Positions 6,784-14,384 are shown, counted from the first letter of the stretch. The stretch is DNA of 23,531 nucleotides from an uncultured Ruminococcus sp. (GCA_937942105.1 CALDFS010000297.1:1-23531), one strand, 5' to 3'. The notes: generated by a model not told the origin, from the letters alone. Numbers and translations are program-made.

Positions 6784-7443
6784 TTATTCAGCCTTATCCT
6801 CCCCTGCCCCGCTCTTGCAAAGGCTTCTGAGCGGGCATTCCGCGCATTTGGGCTTCCTCGCCGTGCAGATATCCCTGCCGAAATTCACCAGCCTGTGGCA
6901 GAAATCGCTCGAACGCTCGGGCGGAAGGATTGCGCGCAGATCCTTTTCAACCTTGCCCGGCTCCTTGTTTTCGGTTAACCCAAGCCGCCCGCATATGCGT
7001 ATGCAGTGGGTGTCGGTGACTACTGCGGGCTTGTGGTAGACATCCCCCATAATAAGGTTGGCGGTCTTTCTGCCTATGCCGGGAAGCTTTATAAGCTCCT
7101 CCAAGCTGTCCGGCAGTTCCCCGCCGTAATCGTTCACAAGCACATTTGCAAGCTCTACAATGCTTTTTGCCTTTGTTCTGAACAGCCCGCAGGGGCGGAT
7201 TATCTCCTCAACATCCCTGATATCGGCTTCTGCGAATGATTGCAGGGTGGGATATTTTGCAAACAAATCCTTAGTGACGATATTGACGCGTGCGTCGGTG
7301 CACTGCGCCGAAAGGCGGGTGGCAATAAGCAACTCATAGGGCTTTATGTAAACAAGCGAGCACTGCGCCTCGGGGTAAATACTCTCTAGGGCGTCAACGA
7401 TTTCAAGCGCTCTTTTTTGCAAATCCTTTATGCTCTTAGTCAC
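6784..7443 (-). CDS. nth: Endonuclease III (DNA glycosylase/AP lyase)
   Basis: A 219-residue protein of normal Nth length that removes oxidised pyrimidines and nicks the abasic site. The helix-hairpin-helix LPGIGRKTANLIMG (120-133) carries catalytic lysine K126. The catalytic aspartate is D144 in VVTDTHCIR. The C-terminal [4Fe-4S] loop has C193-x6-C200-x2-C203-x5-C209, the exact Nth spacing. The start is GTG at 7443, with GAAAGGA about 10 nt upstream on minus (on plus near 7454-7460). It is a single gene, convergent with the DUF4299-like operon and divergent from the hydrogenase operon. Confidence 0.97.
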   Translation of the reverse strand: MTKSIKDLQKRALEIVDALESIYPEAQCSLVYIKPYELLIATRLSAQCTDARVNIVTKDLFAKYPTLQSFAEADIRDVEEIIRPCGLFRTKAKSIVELANVLVNDYGGELPDSLEELIKLPGIGRKTANLIMGDVYHKPAVVTDTHCIRICGRLGLTENKEPGKVEKDLRAILPPERSSDFCHRLVNFGRDICTARKPKCAECPLRSLCKSGAGEDKAE

Positions 7444-7569
7444 AAAAATCTGTCCTTTCTGTTTGGATGATTCAATTTGATTTTAGCACAACTTCCGCGT
7501 TTTTTCAACATAATCTTTTGGGATTCCGCTTTTTCCGGGATAAGATATCGCCCCAAAGACAGCATTAAC

Positions 7570-7612
7570 CCATTTTGGTGTGATTTTGACCATTTTTTTG
7601 GCGTGATTTTGG
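7570..7612. repeat. Direct repeat upstream of hydrogenase promoter
   Basis: Two adjoining copies: CCATTTTGGTGTGATTTTGA (7570-7589) and CCATTTTTTTGGCGTGATTTTGG with 3 extra T (7590-7612). The shared core is TTTGGYGTGATTTTG, repeating every ~22 bp, about two helical turns. The second copy ends 12 bp before the -35. This is a likely activator or repressor site; it is not the Rex palindrome (TTGTTAA-N4-TTAACAA). Confidence 0.6.
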
Positions 7613-7623
7613 CTTAAACGCTA

Positions 7624-7652
7624 TTGATATTGAGATAAAAATATGTTATAAT
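7624..7652 (+). promoter_or_regulatory. Promoter of the hydrogenase operon
   Basis: TTGATA (7624-7629), 17-nt spacer, TATAAT (7647-7652). The start is expected near 7659, leaving a ~120-nt leader before hydC. Confidence 0.8.
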
Positions 7653-7659
7653 CTTGATG

Positions 7660-7763
7660 TGCGTGTAAAGGCGGGTCGGGATATGCTGAACTTATCCGAC
7701 ACACTTTGGGCGGGTTGGCGCATTGATTCCGCCGCCTGCTTAAAAACGCAAACATAATTCTTT
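7660..7763 (+). other. Structured 5' leader of the hydrogenase operon
   Basis: Two hairpins can be drawn. The first pairs GTC (7675-7677) and GGATA (7679-7683) with TATCCGAC (7693-7700), with one bulged G, and may be extended by GTGT (7663-7666) with ACAC (7701-7704). The second pairs GGCGG (7709-7713) with CCGCC (7729-7733). It matches no riboswitch class I recognise. The region 7444-7569 upstream holds only the nth start signals and no gene. Confidence 0.45.
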
Positions 7764-7778
7764 AAGGAGGTTAAATAA

Positions 7779-8276
7779 ATGGGTAACAAAATTACGTCCA
7801 TTCCCTTCAGAGGCACGCCCGAGCAGGAAGCCGAGCTTATGCAGTTCATCAACGAAAACAAGCAAGAAAAGGGCTGCCTTATGCCCATCATGCAGAAGGC
7901 TCAGGGCATCTATGGCTACCTTCCTATCGAAATCCAGTCGCTCATCGCGCGTGAGCTTGGAATTCCGATGGAGAAGGTTTACGGAGTGGCAACGTTCTAC
8001 GCTCAGTTCACTCTGGTCCCCAAGGGAGAATACAATATCTCTGTCTGCTTGGGTACCGCCTGCTATGTTAAAGGCTCCGGCAATATCTTTGACAAGATAA
8101 GCGAGAAACTTGGCATCGGCGGGGACGAATGCACGCCTGACGGAAGATTCTCTCTTACCGCCTGCCGCTGCATAGGCGCGTGCGGACTTGCACCCGTTCT
8201 GACCGTTAACGACGATGTTTACGGACGTCTGACTGTTGACGATATTGACGGCATCTTAGCAAAATACGGTTTCTGA
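7779..8276 (+). CDS. hydC: Bifurcating [FeFe] hydrogenase subunit HydC (NuoE-like)
   Basis: A 165-residue thioredoxin-like [2Fe-2S] protein of the NuoE/HndA family. In HydABC complexes it joins HydB and HydA, which couple NADH and reduced ferredoxin oxidation to H2 formation. After a helical N-terminal bundle, the cluster ligands are C90-x4-C95 (CLGTAC) and C131-x3-C135 (CIGAC), all four present. GVATFYAQF (69-77) is typical of the family. AAGGAGG (7764-7770) lies 8 nt before the ATG. It is the first gene of the operon, separated from hydB by seven other genes, a layout in which the sensory module is nested between enzyme subunits. Confidence 0.92.
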   Translation: MGNKITSIPFRGTPEQEAELMQFINENKQEKGCLMPIMQKAQGIYGYLPIEIQSLIARELGIPMEKVYGVATFYAQFTLVPKGEYNISVCLGTACYVKGSGNIFDKISEKLGIGGDECTPDGRFSLTACRCIGACGLAPVLTVNDDVYGRLTVDDIDGILAKYGF

Positions 8277-8309
8277 TAATTGTAAGCCTTAGTGGGGAGG
8301 AAGCATCTG

Positions 8310-8660
8310 ATGAAAATATCTAAAATCAAGGAACTTCTGAACGCCAAAACCGTCTGCGGTGAGGAGCTTTTAGGCTCCCATGTCTACTCCGCCTGCGGAA
8401 GCGACATGATGAGCGACGTTCTGGCATACGTTAAAGATCAGGCTGTGCTTCTTACCGGACTTGTCAACTCACAGGTAATAAGAACCGCCGAAATGATGGA
8501 TATGCGCTGTATAGTTTTTGTTCGTTCAAAATACCCGAACGAAGAGATGATAAGCCTTGCCAAGGAAAGCGGAATAGTTCTGCTCGCCAGCGACAAGCGC
8601 ATGTATGAAGCCTGCGGAATACTATACACAAACGGATTAAAGGCGGAAGAAGTTAAATAA
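8310..8660 (+). CDS. DRTGG-domain protein 1 of the hydrogenase cassette
   Basis: A 116-residue protein consisting of essentially one DRTGG-like domain: VLLTGLVNSQVIRTAEMM (about 46-63), then CIVFVRS and GIVLLASDKRMYEACGIL. The namesake motif is degenerate. DRTGG domains occur in phosphotransacetylases and CBS pyrophosphatases, where they may bind ligands; their role in hydrogenase clusters is unknown. The start is ATG at 8310 with GGGGAGG (8294-8300) 9 nt upstream; an in-frame GTG at 8292 lies within that site and is not used. The stop TAA overlaps the next gene's ATG (TAATG), indicating translational coupling. Confidence 0.75.
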   Translation: MKISKIKELLNAKTVCGEELLGSHVYSACGSDMMSDVLAYVKDQAVLLTGLVNSQVIRTAEMMDMRCIVFVRSKYPNEEMISLAKESGIVLLASDKRMYEACGILYTNGLKAEEVK

Positions 8661-9082
8661 TGGACGGCTTAACCTTCCATTTCGACGTTGACGGCTCCGA
8701 TTTCACCTCTGCCGGTCAGGCTTCGGTTCAGGTGAAGAAAAATTTGCGGCAGCTTGGCATCGGCCCCGAAATTATCAGAAGAGTATCTATCGCCATGTAC
8801 GAAGGCGAAATCAACATGGTCATCCACGCAAACGGCGGAAATGCCGACGTTACGGTGACCGAAAACCAGATAATAATCGTTCTTTCAGACCACGGTCCCG
8901 GCATAAAGGATATCTCCCTTGCCATGCGCGAAGGATATTCGACCGCGCCCGACAATGTGCGTTCACTTGGCTTCGGCGCCGGAATGGGTCTTCCCAACAT
9001 GAAGCGCTATACCGATGATATGAAGATTGAATCGGAATTAGGCGTTGGAACAACGGTTACTATGGTGGTGAATCTTACTTAA
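8660..9082 (+). CDS. RsbW-like HATPase (anti-sigma-factor-type kinase fold)
   Basis: A 140-residue single-domain GHKL ATPase. The N box is EGEINMVIHAN (48-58, N52 for Mg), the G1 box DHGPG (77-81), the G2 box GFGAGMGLPNM (104-114) and the G3 region GVGTTV (128-133), all intact. There is no dimerisation/phospho-His domain, so it is not a classical sensor kinase; it resembles the serine-kinase/anti-sigma family (RsbW, SpoIIAB). No STAS antagonist or PP2C phosphatase gene is nearby. Its partner may be the adjacent DRTGG protein, with which it is translationally coupled, or HydS. The partner assignment is inference. Confidence 0.85.
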   Translation: MDGLTFHFDVDGSDFTSAGQASVQVKKNLRQLGIGPEIIRRVSIAMYEGEINMVIHANGGNADVTVTENQIIIVLSDHGPGIKDISLAMREGYSTAPDNVRSLGFGAGMGLPNMKRYTDDMKIESELGVGTTVTMVVNLT

Positions 9083-9120
9083 TACGCAGATATCCACTTA
9101 AAATGTAAGGAGGGGGTATT

Positions 9121-10416
9121 ATGAACAAATACGAGCATTCGGTCTATTTAGACGCTGAAAAATGCAACGGCTGTACAACCTGCTTAAAGCACTGTCCGAC
9201 CGAGGCTATACGTATAAAGGACCACCGCGCGGTGATAAATCAGGAAAGATGCATTGACTGCGGAGAATGTATTCGTGTCTGCCCGAACAAAGCAAAAAAA
9301 GCGACATGCTCCAGACTTGACGCTATGGATCGCTTCAAATGGAAGATAGCCCTTCCCGCCCCTACCCTTTACGGTCAGTTTGAAAATCTTGACGACGTTG
9401 ATTACGTCATAGACGGTCTTTATAAAATCGGATTTGACGATGTTTTCGAGGTTTCGGCGGCCGCTGAGCTGGTTTCTGCATACACAAGGCTTTATCTTAA
9501 AACCGAGGGCGTTAAAAAGCCGGCAATAAGCTCGGCGTGCCCGGTAATTCTGCGGCTTATAGGGCTTAGGTTCCCTTCGCTGAGCGACAATATCATTCAC
9601 ATTCTGCCCCCTATGGAGGTTGCGGCAAGGCTTGCAAGACTTCGGGCAAAGGAAAACCATCCCGAGCTAAAGGATGAGGATATAGGCGTGTGCTTTATAT
9701 CGCCCTGCCCTGCAAAGGCAAGCTATGTTAAAAACGGCTTTGCGGCATATAAGAGCAATGTGGATGTTGTAGTTTCGATAAGCGACCTTTACTTTATGCT
9801 TATAAGCAAGATGAAGCACGAAACACAGGATACGCCCCTTTGCCATTCCGGTATGATAGGAATAGGCTGGGCAAGCTCCGGCGGAGAGGCAACGGCGCTG
9901 TTTAACGACAATTACCTTGCCGCCGACGGTATTGACAATGTTATAAGAGTTTTAGACCAGATCGAAAACGGTAATATCCCAAATCTTGAATTCATCGAGC
10001 TAAACGCCTGCTCAGGCGGGTGCGTTGGCGGAGTACTGACGGTGCAGAACCCCTTTATTGCAAAGGCAAGGCTTCAGACCCTGCGGCGCTACCTTCCGGT
10101 ATCGCGCAATCAGCTTTCCAAGGATGAATCGAGCTACATTCCGGATACCTACCTTTTCAACGAGCTTCCCGAATACCGCCCTATATCGCGGCTTAGTGAC
10201 AATATGGCGCAGTCTTTGCGCATGATGGCGGACATTCAGAAGCTTAAAAACGAGCTTCCGGGAATCGACTGCGGCTCCTGCGGGGCGCCCAATTGCAGGG
10301 CGTTCGCGGAGGATGTTGTAACCTGCGGCGCGGATAAATCGCAGTGCGTTCTGCTTCACAATGAGGAGCTTGAACGCCTGATTCAGAACCTTACCAACAA
10401 GGAGGAAACCGTGTAA
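9121..10416 (+). CDS. hydS: HydS-type putative sensory [FeFe] hydrogenase
   Basis: A 431-residue protein. Residues 9-60 are two [4Fe-4S] ferredoxin motifs (C15, C18, C21, C25; C44, C47, C50, C54). Residues 75-325 are an [FeFe]-hydrogenase H-cluster domain in divergent form: SSACPVIL with A139-C140 in place of Cys-Cys, SPCPAK (C196), and NACSGGC (C297, C301). The four H-cluster cysteines are kept, but the Cys that relays protons in catalytic enzymes is Ala, as in putative H2-sensing HydS proteins. Residues 383-410 are a PF04060-type [4Fe-4S] motif (C384, C387, C392, C409). Many relatives continue into a PAS domain; this one stops 22 residues later. A strong ribosome site AAGGAGGGGG precedes the ATG; TAATG overlap couples it to the next gene. 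Confidence 0.88.
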   Translation: MNKYEHSVYLDAEKCNGCTTCLKHCPTEAIRIKDHRAVINQERCIDCGECIRVCPNKAKKATCSRLDAMDRFKWKIALPAPTLYGQFENLDDVDYVIDGLYKIGFDDVFEVSAAAELVSAYTRLYLKTEGVKKPAISSACPVILRLIGLRFPSLSDNIIHILPPMEVAARLARLRAKENHPELKDEDIGVCFISPCPAKASYVKNGFAAYKSNVDVVVSISDLYFMLISKMKHETQDTPLCHSGMIGIGWASSGGEATALFNDNYLAADGIDNVIRVLDQIENGNIPNLEFIELNACSGGCVGGVLTVQNPFIAKARLQTLRRYLPVSRNQLSKDESSYIPDTYLFNELPEYRPISRLSDNMAQSLRMMADIQKLKNELPGIDCGSCGAPNCRAFAEDVVTCGADKSQCVLLHNEELERLIQNLTNKEETV

Positions 10417-10742
10417 TGACAGTTAATGAGCTTGCTGAGTGCGGCGGCTTTAAAACCATAGCCCTGCCGGACGGTGAACGTGAAATAAACGGAGTTTATA
10501 TCGGCGATCTTCTTAGCTGGGTAATGGGAAGAGCACAGGCAGACAATGCGTGGATTACCATTATGTCTAACATAAACATCCTTGCAGTGGCCTCGCTTGC
10601 GGATACCGCCTGCATTATTTTAGCGGAAGGCGTTGAAGTTGCACAGGACGTTATCAGCACTGCCAATCAAAAGGGAGTAAACATACTTTCCTCGCATGAA
10701 CCGGCGTATGAAATCGCCTGCCTGCTCAAAGAGAAGCTCTGA
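10416..10742 (+). CDS. DRTGG-domain protein 2 of the hydrogenase cassette
   Basis: A 108-residue single-domain protein, distantly like the one at 8310-8660: GDLLSWVMGRAQADNAWITI (about 30-49), NILAVASLADTACIILAEG (54-72), VNILSSHEPAYEIACLL (89-105). The final Ser-His-x2-x-Tyr-Glu helix corresponds to the end of DRTGG domains. Its ATG overlaps the hydS stop; the ribosome site AAGGAGG lies inside the end of hydS. Translational coupling suggests a stoichiometric partner of HydS. Biochemical role unknown. Confidence 0.7.
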   Translation: MTVNELAECGGFKTIALPDGEREINGVYIGDLLSWVMGRAQADNAWITIMSNINILAVASLADTACIILAEGVEVAQDVISTANQKGVNILSSHEPAYEIACLLKEKL

Positions 10743-10753
10743 GCACCGGTAAT

Positions 10754-11485
10754 ATGAATAAGTATTACTATGATTTGCATATCCACTCCTGCCTTTCCCC
10801 CTGCGGAGATGATGATTCAACTCCCAACAACATTGCCGGAATGGGTGTGCTGAACGGGCTTAATATTATGGCGCTTACCGACCATAACACCTGCAAAAAC
10901 TGCCCCGCGTTCTTTGCGGCGGCAAAAAGAAACGGCATCATTCCGATTGCGGGAATGGAGCTTACCACCGCCGAGGATATCCATGTTGTCTGCCTTTTTG
11001 AGGAATTAGACGATGCTATGGCCTTCAGCGGCGCAGTTGACAAAAAAAGAATACCTATAAAAAACCGAATCGATATCTTCGGGCAGCAGCTTATCCTTGA
11101 TGAGAATGACGAGGTTATCGGTCATGAGGATAACCTCCTTTCTAATGCAACCGAGGTTACTATCGACGAAGTCCCCGATATGGTGAAAGGGTTCAGAGGA
11201 ATCTGCTACCCTGCTCACATAGACAGGGAGGCAAACGGTATTCTTGCGGTGCTGGGATTTTTCCCGCCGACGCCGCATTTTGACTGTATAGAGTTCCACG
11301 ACCCCGAAAGGGCGGAAGCGATTATTTCAAAACACAATTTGCAGGACAAAAAGGTTATAATAAGCTCGGACGCTCACTACCTGTGGGACATAAAGGAAAA
11401 GCGCGAATACTTTGAGCTTGACGATGAGCCTTATTCCTCTGCCCTGGTAAGAAAAAGGCTGTTTGAACACTTAAGGGGAGAATGA
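10754..11485 (+). CDS. PHP-domain metal-dependent phosphoesterase
   Basis: A 243-residue protein with the PHP (polymerase and histidinol phosphatase) fold. The metal-binding motifs are in order: DLHIHSCLSPCG (H9, H11), LTDHNT (D43, H44), GMELTT (E69), H77, PAHIDRE (H155) and SSDAHY (D206, H208). The full set suggests an active phosphatase or phosphodiesterase; related stand-alone proteins hydrolyse nucleotides or other phosphates, but the substrate here is unknown. Within this operon it is the only candidate phosphatase that could oppose the two ATPases; that link is inference. No strong ribosome site precedes the ATG, so translation may depend on the upstream gene, which ends 11 nt before. 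Confidence 0.88.
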   Translation: MNKYYYDLHIHSCLSPCGDDDSTPNNIAGMGVLNGLNIMALTDHNTCKNCPAFFAAAKRNGIIPIAGMELTTAEDIHVVCLFEELDDAMAFSGAVDKKRIPIKNRIDIFGQQLILDENDEVIGHEDNLLSNATEVTIDEVPDMVKGFRGICYPAHIDREANGILAVLGFFPPTPHFDCIEFHDPERAEAIISKHNLQDKKVIISSDAHYLWDIKEKREYFELDDEPYSSALVRKRLFEHLRGE

Positions 11486-11486
11486 T

Positions 11487-12050
11487 ATGAAAGAGCTTTC
11501 TTTAAACATTCTTGACATCGCCGAAAATTCGGTCAAGGCGGGCGCATCTCTTACCGAAATCTTTATAAGCGAGCTTGGCGATAAGCTTACCCTTACCATC
11601 CGCGACAATGGCTGCGGAATGAGCGAGGAGATCCGCAGAACCGTTACCGACCCATTTTACACAACCCGAACCACCCGCAAGGTTGGAATGGGGCTTCCCC
11701 TATTAAAGATGGAAGCCGAAATGACCGGCGGCAGCATGGAGGTCGTTTCAAAATGGGAGCACGAATATCCCGATGATCACGGAACGACGGTCACAGCGGT
11801 GTTCTACAAAAATCACATCGACTTCACCCCTTTGGGGGACGCTGCCGAAAGCATCTGCACTCTTATTCAGGGGCACCCCGAACGCGATTTTCACTTTCTG
11901 CACACCCGCGACGGCAAAACCCTCTGCGAGTTTAAAACCAAAGAGCTGAGGAATGTTCTGGAAGACGTCCCCCTGAACAGCTTCGAGATTATAAGCTGGA
12001 TAAGGGAATATATGCGGGAGCAGTACTCCGGCGAATCCGCACCTGAATAG
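11487..12050 (+). CDS. Second HATPase of the hydrogenase cassette
   Basis: A 187-residue GHKL ATPase-fold protein. ILDIAENSVKAGA (8-20, N14) is the N box, RDNGCGM (39-45) the G1 box, and RKVGMGLPLLKMEAEM (64-79) the G2 region. The C-terminal ~70 residues (about 115-187) have no domain I recognise. As in many DNA-gyrase-like or MutL-like GHKL proteins, there is no phosphoacceptor His domain, so a normal two-component kinase is unlikely. It starts 1 nt after the PHP stop with AAGGGGAGAA upstream, so it belongs to the same transcript. This cassette therefore has two different HATPases; the reason is unknown. Confidence 0.82.
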   Translation: MKELSLNILDIAENSVKAGASLTEIFISELGDKLTLTIRDNGCGMSEEIRRTVTDPFYTTRTTRKVGMGLPLLKMEAEMTGGSMEVVSKWEHEYPDDHGTTVTAVFYKNHIDFTPLGDAAESICTLIQGHPERDFHFLHTRDGKTLCEFKTKELRNVLEDVPLNSFEIISWIREYMREQYSGESAPE

Positions 12051-12077
12051 CGGATTATATGCAGAAAAACTAATGCT

Positions 12078-12098
12078 AAGGCGCACAAAATGCGCTTT
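12078..12098 (+). other. Intercistronic hairpin ahead of the ferredoxin gene
   Basis: An 8-bp stem (12078-12085 with 12091-12098, one G-T pair) and 5-nt loop, directly followed by the ribosome site GAAAGGA, with no U-run. It is a possible mRNA processing or stability element marking the change from regulatory to enzyme genes. Confidence 0.5.
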
Positions 12099-12115
12099 AA
12101 GAAAGGATAAATATT

Positions 12116-12487
12116 ATGAAATCTTTAGCTGAACTACAGGCAATCAAGAACAAAATGAAGGACAAGGTAGTTTTAAGAGAAGGTTCCAACGATGTAAGAG
12201 TAGTCGTTGGCATGGCAACCTGCGGTATCGCCGCCGGTGCAAGACCCGTTCTTAACACCTTTGTTGAAGAAGTTAACAAGGCAGGTCTTGAGGATAAGGT
12301 AACCGTTTCACAGACAGGCTGCATAGGCATATGCCAGTTCGAGCCGGTCGTTGAGGTTTTTGAAGCCGGCAAGGAAAAGACCACCTACGTTAAGATGGAC
12401 GCTGCCAAGGCAAGACGTGTTGTTGAAGAGCATTTAAAGGGCGGCAAGGTAGTTACCGAATACACCATAGGAGCAAACAACAACTGA
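12116..12487 (+). CDS. Thioredoxin-like [2Fe-2S] ferredoxin of hydrogenase operon
   Basis: A 123-residue protein resembling the small ferredoxin encoded in HydABC operons. After a helical start, the thioredoxin-like core has ATCGIAAGARP (35-43, C36) and QTGCIGICQFEP (66-77, C69 and C73). Only three cysteines exist in the whole chain: the position expected for the second ligand (C36+5) is Ala41. In NuoE-type domains four cysteines bind the cluster, so a non-cysteine ligand or no stable cluster is possible. A close relative of this pattern is, as I recall, common in clostridial hydrogenase operons. Probably an electron-transfer or accessory partner of HydB. The ribosome site is GAAAGGA. Confidence 0.82.
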   Translation: MKSLAELQAIKNKMKDKVVLREGSNDVRVVVGMATCGIAAGARPVLNTFVEEVNKAGLEDKVTVSQTGCIGICQFEPVVEVFEAGKEKTTYVKMDAAKARRVVEEHLKGGKVVTEYTIGANNN

Positions 12488-12497
12488 TTTGCCCCGC

Positions 12498-12524
12498 GCC
12501 AAAGCTATTCTTCAATACTTTGGC
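12498..12524 (+). other. Intercistronic hairpin ahead of hydB
   Basis: GCCAAAG (12498-12504) pairs perfectly with CTTTGGC (12518-12524), 13-nt loop, no U-run. It lies between the ferredoxin gene and hydB. Possible mRNA stability or processing element. Confidence 0.5.
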
Positions 12525-12560
12525 ATGAATACTTAAAAACAAGAAAGGAAAGATACAATT

Positions 12561-14384
12561 ATGATTCGTGCACATGTACTTATCTGCGGCGGCACCGGTT
12601 GTACCTCCTCGGGCAGTAAGGCAATACAGGCTGCTTTCCATGAGAGCATTGCAAAGAACGGTCTTGAAGACGAAATCAAGCTGGTTCAGACCGGCTGCTT
12701 CGGTCTTTGCGCATTAGGTCCTGTTGTTATTGTCTACCCGGACGGTACATTTTACAGCCGAGTAACCCCGGAAGACGTTGATGAGATAGTTTCCGAGCAC
12801 CTTTTAAAGGGCAGAGTTGTTAAGCGCTTGGCTTACACCGATACCGGCAAGGAGGTCGCCGAGGAGGTTATAGGCAACGTTTCCCTGGGTGAGACCGCAT
12901 TCTATAAATCCCAGCACCGTGTAGTTTTACGTAACTGCGGCGTTATCGACCCCGAAAACATCGAGGAATACATCGCTATGGACGGTTATGCAGCTTTGGG
13001 TAAGGTTCTTACCGAAATGACCCCCGAAGAGGTCATCAAGGTTGTTACAGACTCCGGCTTAAGAGGCAGAGGCGGAGGAGGATTCCCCACCGGCAGAAAG
13101 TGGAGCTTGTGCGCACCCAATAAAGCCCCTCAGAAATATGTAGTCTGCAACGCCGACGAAGGCGACCCGGGCGCATTCATGGACCGTTCCGTTCTTGAAG
13201 GCGACCCTCACAGCGTTATCGAAGCTATGGCAATAGCTGGATATGCTATTGGAGCTACCCAAGGTTATGTTTATGTAAGAGCCGAATACCCCATCGCCGT
13301 TAAGAGACTTCAGATAGCTATCGATCAGGCGAGAGAGTACGGTCTTTTAGGCAAGAACATCTTTAACTCCGGCTTTGATTTCGACCTTCACATCCGTCTG
13401 GGTGCAGGCGCTTTCGTCTGCGGTGAGGAAACCGCTCTTATGACCTCTATCGAGGGCAACAGGGGCGAGCCAAGACCGCGTCCTCCGTACCCGGCAGTTA
13501 AGGGACTTTATGAGTCTCCTACAGTTGAAAACAACGTTGAGACGTTTGCCAACATCCCGCAGATTATCTTAAAGGGTGCTGAATGGTTCGCTTCCATGGG
13601 AACCGAGCGCTCCAAGGGTACTAAGGTATTCGCCCTCGGCGGTAAGATTAAGCATACCGGACTTGTTGAGATTCCTATGGGCACAACGCTGCGCGAAATC
13701 ATCGAGGATATCGGCGGCGGCATTCCCAACGGCAAGAAGTTCAAGGCTGCTCAGACCGGCGGACCTTCCGGCGGATGCATCCCCGCAAGCCTTATCGACA
13801 CTGAGGTTGACTATGATAACCTTATCGCCATCGGCTGCATGATGGGTTCGGGCGGTATGATCGTCATGGACGAGGACAACTGTATGGTCGATATGGCCAA
13901 GTTCTTCCTTGAATTCACTGTTGACGAATCCTGCGGTAAGTGCACTCCCTGCCGCGTAGGTACTAAGAGACTGCTTGAAATGCTCGATAAGATCACCAAG
14001 GGCAACGGAACCCTTGAAGACCTTGATGAGCTTGAAAAGCTCTGCTACTACATCAAGGAAAATTCGCTCTGCGGCTTGGGTCAGACTGCACCTAACCCCG
14101 TTTTAGCAACTCTTCGCTTCTTCAGAGACGAATATGTTGCCCACGTTGTTGACAAGAAGTGCCCCGCAGGCGTCTGCAAGAGCCTGCTTAAATACGAGAT
14201 CGACAAGGAAAAGTGCATAGGCTGCGGCATGTGTGCGCGCCAGTGCCCTGCTTCCGCAATCACAAAGACTACATACATAGCTCCCGGCAAGAAGCTCCCC
14301 GCTCACGAAATTGACCCCGAGAAGTGCGTTAAGTGCGGCGCTTGCATGGGCGTATGTAAGTTCAAGGCAATTTCAAAGAAGTAA
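12561..14384 (+). CDS. hydB: Bifurcating [FeFe] hydrogenase subunit HydB (NuoF-like, FMN)
   Basis: A 607-residue NAD(H)-binding subunit, the site where FMN splits or joins electrons. Residues 1-90 are a thioredoxin-like [2Fe-2S] domain (C9-x4-C14, C46-x3-C50). Residues 120-440 are the NuoF core: GLRGRGGGGFPTGRKW (166-181) and CNADEGDPGAFMDR (196-209) for NADH/FMN, GAFVCGEETALM (283-294), and a SLBB region at about 355-405. Residues 455-510 carry the [4Fe-4S] motif C458-x2-C461-x2-C464 with C504. Residues 545-605 are two ferredoxin clusters (C552, C555, C558, C562; C589, C592, C595, C599). Every expected ligand is present. The ribosome site is GAAAGGAAAG; the stop is 18 nt before hydA. Confidence 0.96.
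   Translation: MIRAHVLICGGTGCTSSGSKAIQAAFHESIAKNGLEDEIKLVQTGCFGLCALGPVVIVYPDGTFYSRVTPEDVDEIVSEHLLKGRVVKRLAYTDTGKEVAEEVIGNVSLGETAFYKSQHRVVLRNCGVIDPENIEEYIAMDGYAALGKVLTEMTPEEVIKVVTDSGLRGRGGGGFPTGRKWSLCAPNKAPQKYVVCNADEGDPGAFMDRSVLEGDPHSVIEAMAIAGYAIGATQGYVYVRAEYPIAVKRLQIAIDQAREYGLLGKNIFNSGFDFDLHIRLGAGAFVCGEETALMTSIEGNRGEPRPRPPYPAVKGLYESPTVENNVETFANIPQIILKGAEWFASMGTERSKGTKVFALGGKIKHTGLVEIPMGTTLREIIEDIGGGIPNGKKFKAAQTGGPSGGCIPASLIDTEVDYDNLIAIGCMMGSGGMIVMDEDNCMVDMAKFFLEFTVDESCGKCTPCRVGTKRLLEMLDKITKGNGTLEDLDELEKLCYYIKENSLCGLGQTAPNPVLATLRFFRDEYVAHVVDKKCPAGVCKSLLKYEIDKEKCIGCGMCARQCPASAITKTTYIAPGKKLPAHEIDPEKCVKCGACMGVCKFKAISKK

Noticed and set aside
7570..7612. Rex operator ahead of the hydrogenase operon
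   Set aside because: The sequence is a direct repeat, not the palindrome TTGTTAA-N4-TTAACAA.
8292..8309. GTG start for the first DRTGG gene
   Set aside because: The GTG lies next to the GGGGAGG that serves the ATG at 8310, so it cannot use it.
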